Source of the DNA: JAXDLH01 sp034666705
GTDB taxonomy: Bacteria; Chloroflexota; UBA6077; SHYK01
DNA: 5,252 nucleotides
Direction: 5' to 3'
Assembly (NCBI GenBank): GCA_034666705.1
Contig: JAXDLH010000409.1
Coordinates: 1-5,252 of the forward strand
Shown here: piece by piece, positions 4,861 through 5,252 of the stretch
How the letters are laid out: each line of letters starts with the position of its first letter
Numbering within the stretch: position 1 is the stretch's first letter
Program-made: the position numbers and the translations under genes
Notes under the pieces: generated by a model
Told to the model about the DNA's origin: nothing
The model's input: the letters and a program-made list of their open reading frames with translations, nothing else
Database searches by the model: none

Positions 4861-5252
4861 TCAATGCCCGAGACCGCTGCGATGCGCGGCCTCCGCGAGG
4901 GTGCCGATCAGCGCCAGCACCGCGAACACTGCCGCCATGATCATTACGACCTTGAGCGCCGACGGCATTGGACCGCGGGGCCGGTACATGACGAGGTTGT
5001 CCACCGCGGCCACGTCGACCTCATCGAGGTGCTCGAGGTCGTGTTTGAGCTCCGCCATGCTCTGGTATCGCTGGCTCGGGTCGCGCTGCATCGCCCGCAG
5101 CACAATCGCCTCCAGCTCCGGCGGTACGTCCGACCGGGTCCAGCGGAGCCGAGGCGGATCGCTGTTGACGTGCTGGTTCATGATGGCGAGGGGGCTATCC
5201 CCTTTGAAGGGCACCTCACCGGCGAGCATCTCATAGAGCATCACCCCGAGCG
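4861..5252 (-). CDS. Ser/Thr protein kinase, C-terminal part with one membrane segment (partial, N-terminus beyond right edge)
   Basis: The visible 129 residues begin inside the C-lobe of a PknB/Hanks-type kinase: LGVMLYEMLAGEVPFKG (subdomain IX, the classic F-helix region without its leading Asp, which is off the edge), SPLAIMNQHV, then PPELEAIVLRAMQRDPSQRYQSMAEL, the subdomain XI pattern with its conserved Arg at visible residue 61. After the domain comes an acidic linker (HLDEVDVAAVDN), a short basic stretch (YRPRG), one membrane helix (about 98-117) and a tail of some 12 residues ending RSGLGH. The kinase domain is therefore cytoplasmic and membrane-anchored, with no PASTA or other extracellular sensor domain. 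The N-lobe, catalytic loop and activation loop lie outside the window, so activity cannot be judged. It ends 13 bases before glnA and probably shares a transcript with it. Whether it phosphorylates glutamine synthetase or a nitrogen regulator is speculation. Confidence 0.9.
   Translation of the reverse strand, partial: LGVMLYEMLAGEVPFKGDSPLAIMNQHVNSDPPRLRWTRSDVPPELEAIVLRAMQRDPSQRYQSMAELKHDLEHLDEVDVAAVDNLVMYRPRGPMPSALKVVMIMAAVFAVLALIGTLAEAAHRSGLGH

Overview
All credible genes in this window lie on the minus strand, so the transcriptional order runs from the right edge to the left edge. The DNA is GC-rich with GC-biased third codon positions, GTG starts are used for glnA, ynfA and kdpE, and genes are tightly packed. 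The gene content (alpha-type glutamine synthetase, PknB-like Ser/Thr kinase, kdpF-type operon) suits a high-GC, probably non-proteobacterial organism. Chloroflexota (Thermomicrobia-like) is my best guess, but this is an inference from protein style and one repeat-like tract, not a proof.

Right half (about 3100-5252): the C-terminal end of a membrane-anchored Ser/Thr protein kinase is followed after 13 bases by a complete type I glutamine synthetase (glnA, 443 aa). Then comes ynfA, a small four-helix UPF0060 membrane protein. A 23-codon reading frame fills the glnA-ynfA gap exactly, overlapping the glnA stop (ATGA) and the ynfA start (GTGA). The three genes probably form one transcription unit.

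Left half (1-3000): after a 133-base gap there is a 110-aa protein I do not recognise, with a strong ribosome binding site. It is followed by a potassium-uptake (Kdp) locus that is broken in the middle. The layout is kdpF (27 aa), a kdpA remnant holding only the first ~124 residues, a junction of about 100 bases, a KdpD-type sensor kinase, and kdpE (cut by the left window edge). The kinase lacks the N-terminal KdpD and UspA-like domains. The rest of kdpA, all of kdpB and kdpC and any kdpD N-terminal region are absent. The two-component system is open and has its main catalytic residues, so it could still signal, but its usual local target, the KdpFABC pump, cannot be made from this locus. The junction carries a C/G-run tract resembling dispersed intergenic repeats of Chloroflexota-type genomes. 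A real deletion and an assembly collapse are both possible.

I found no RNA genes, CRISPR arrays, transposases or convincing rho-independent terminators. The main observation is the internally deleted kdp operon. I see no clearly new biological system here.
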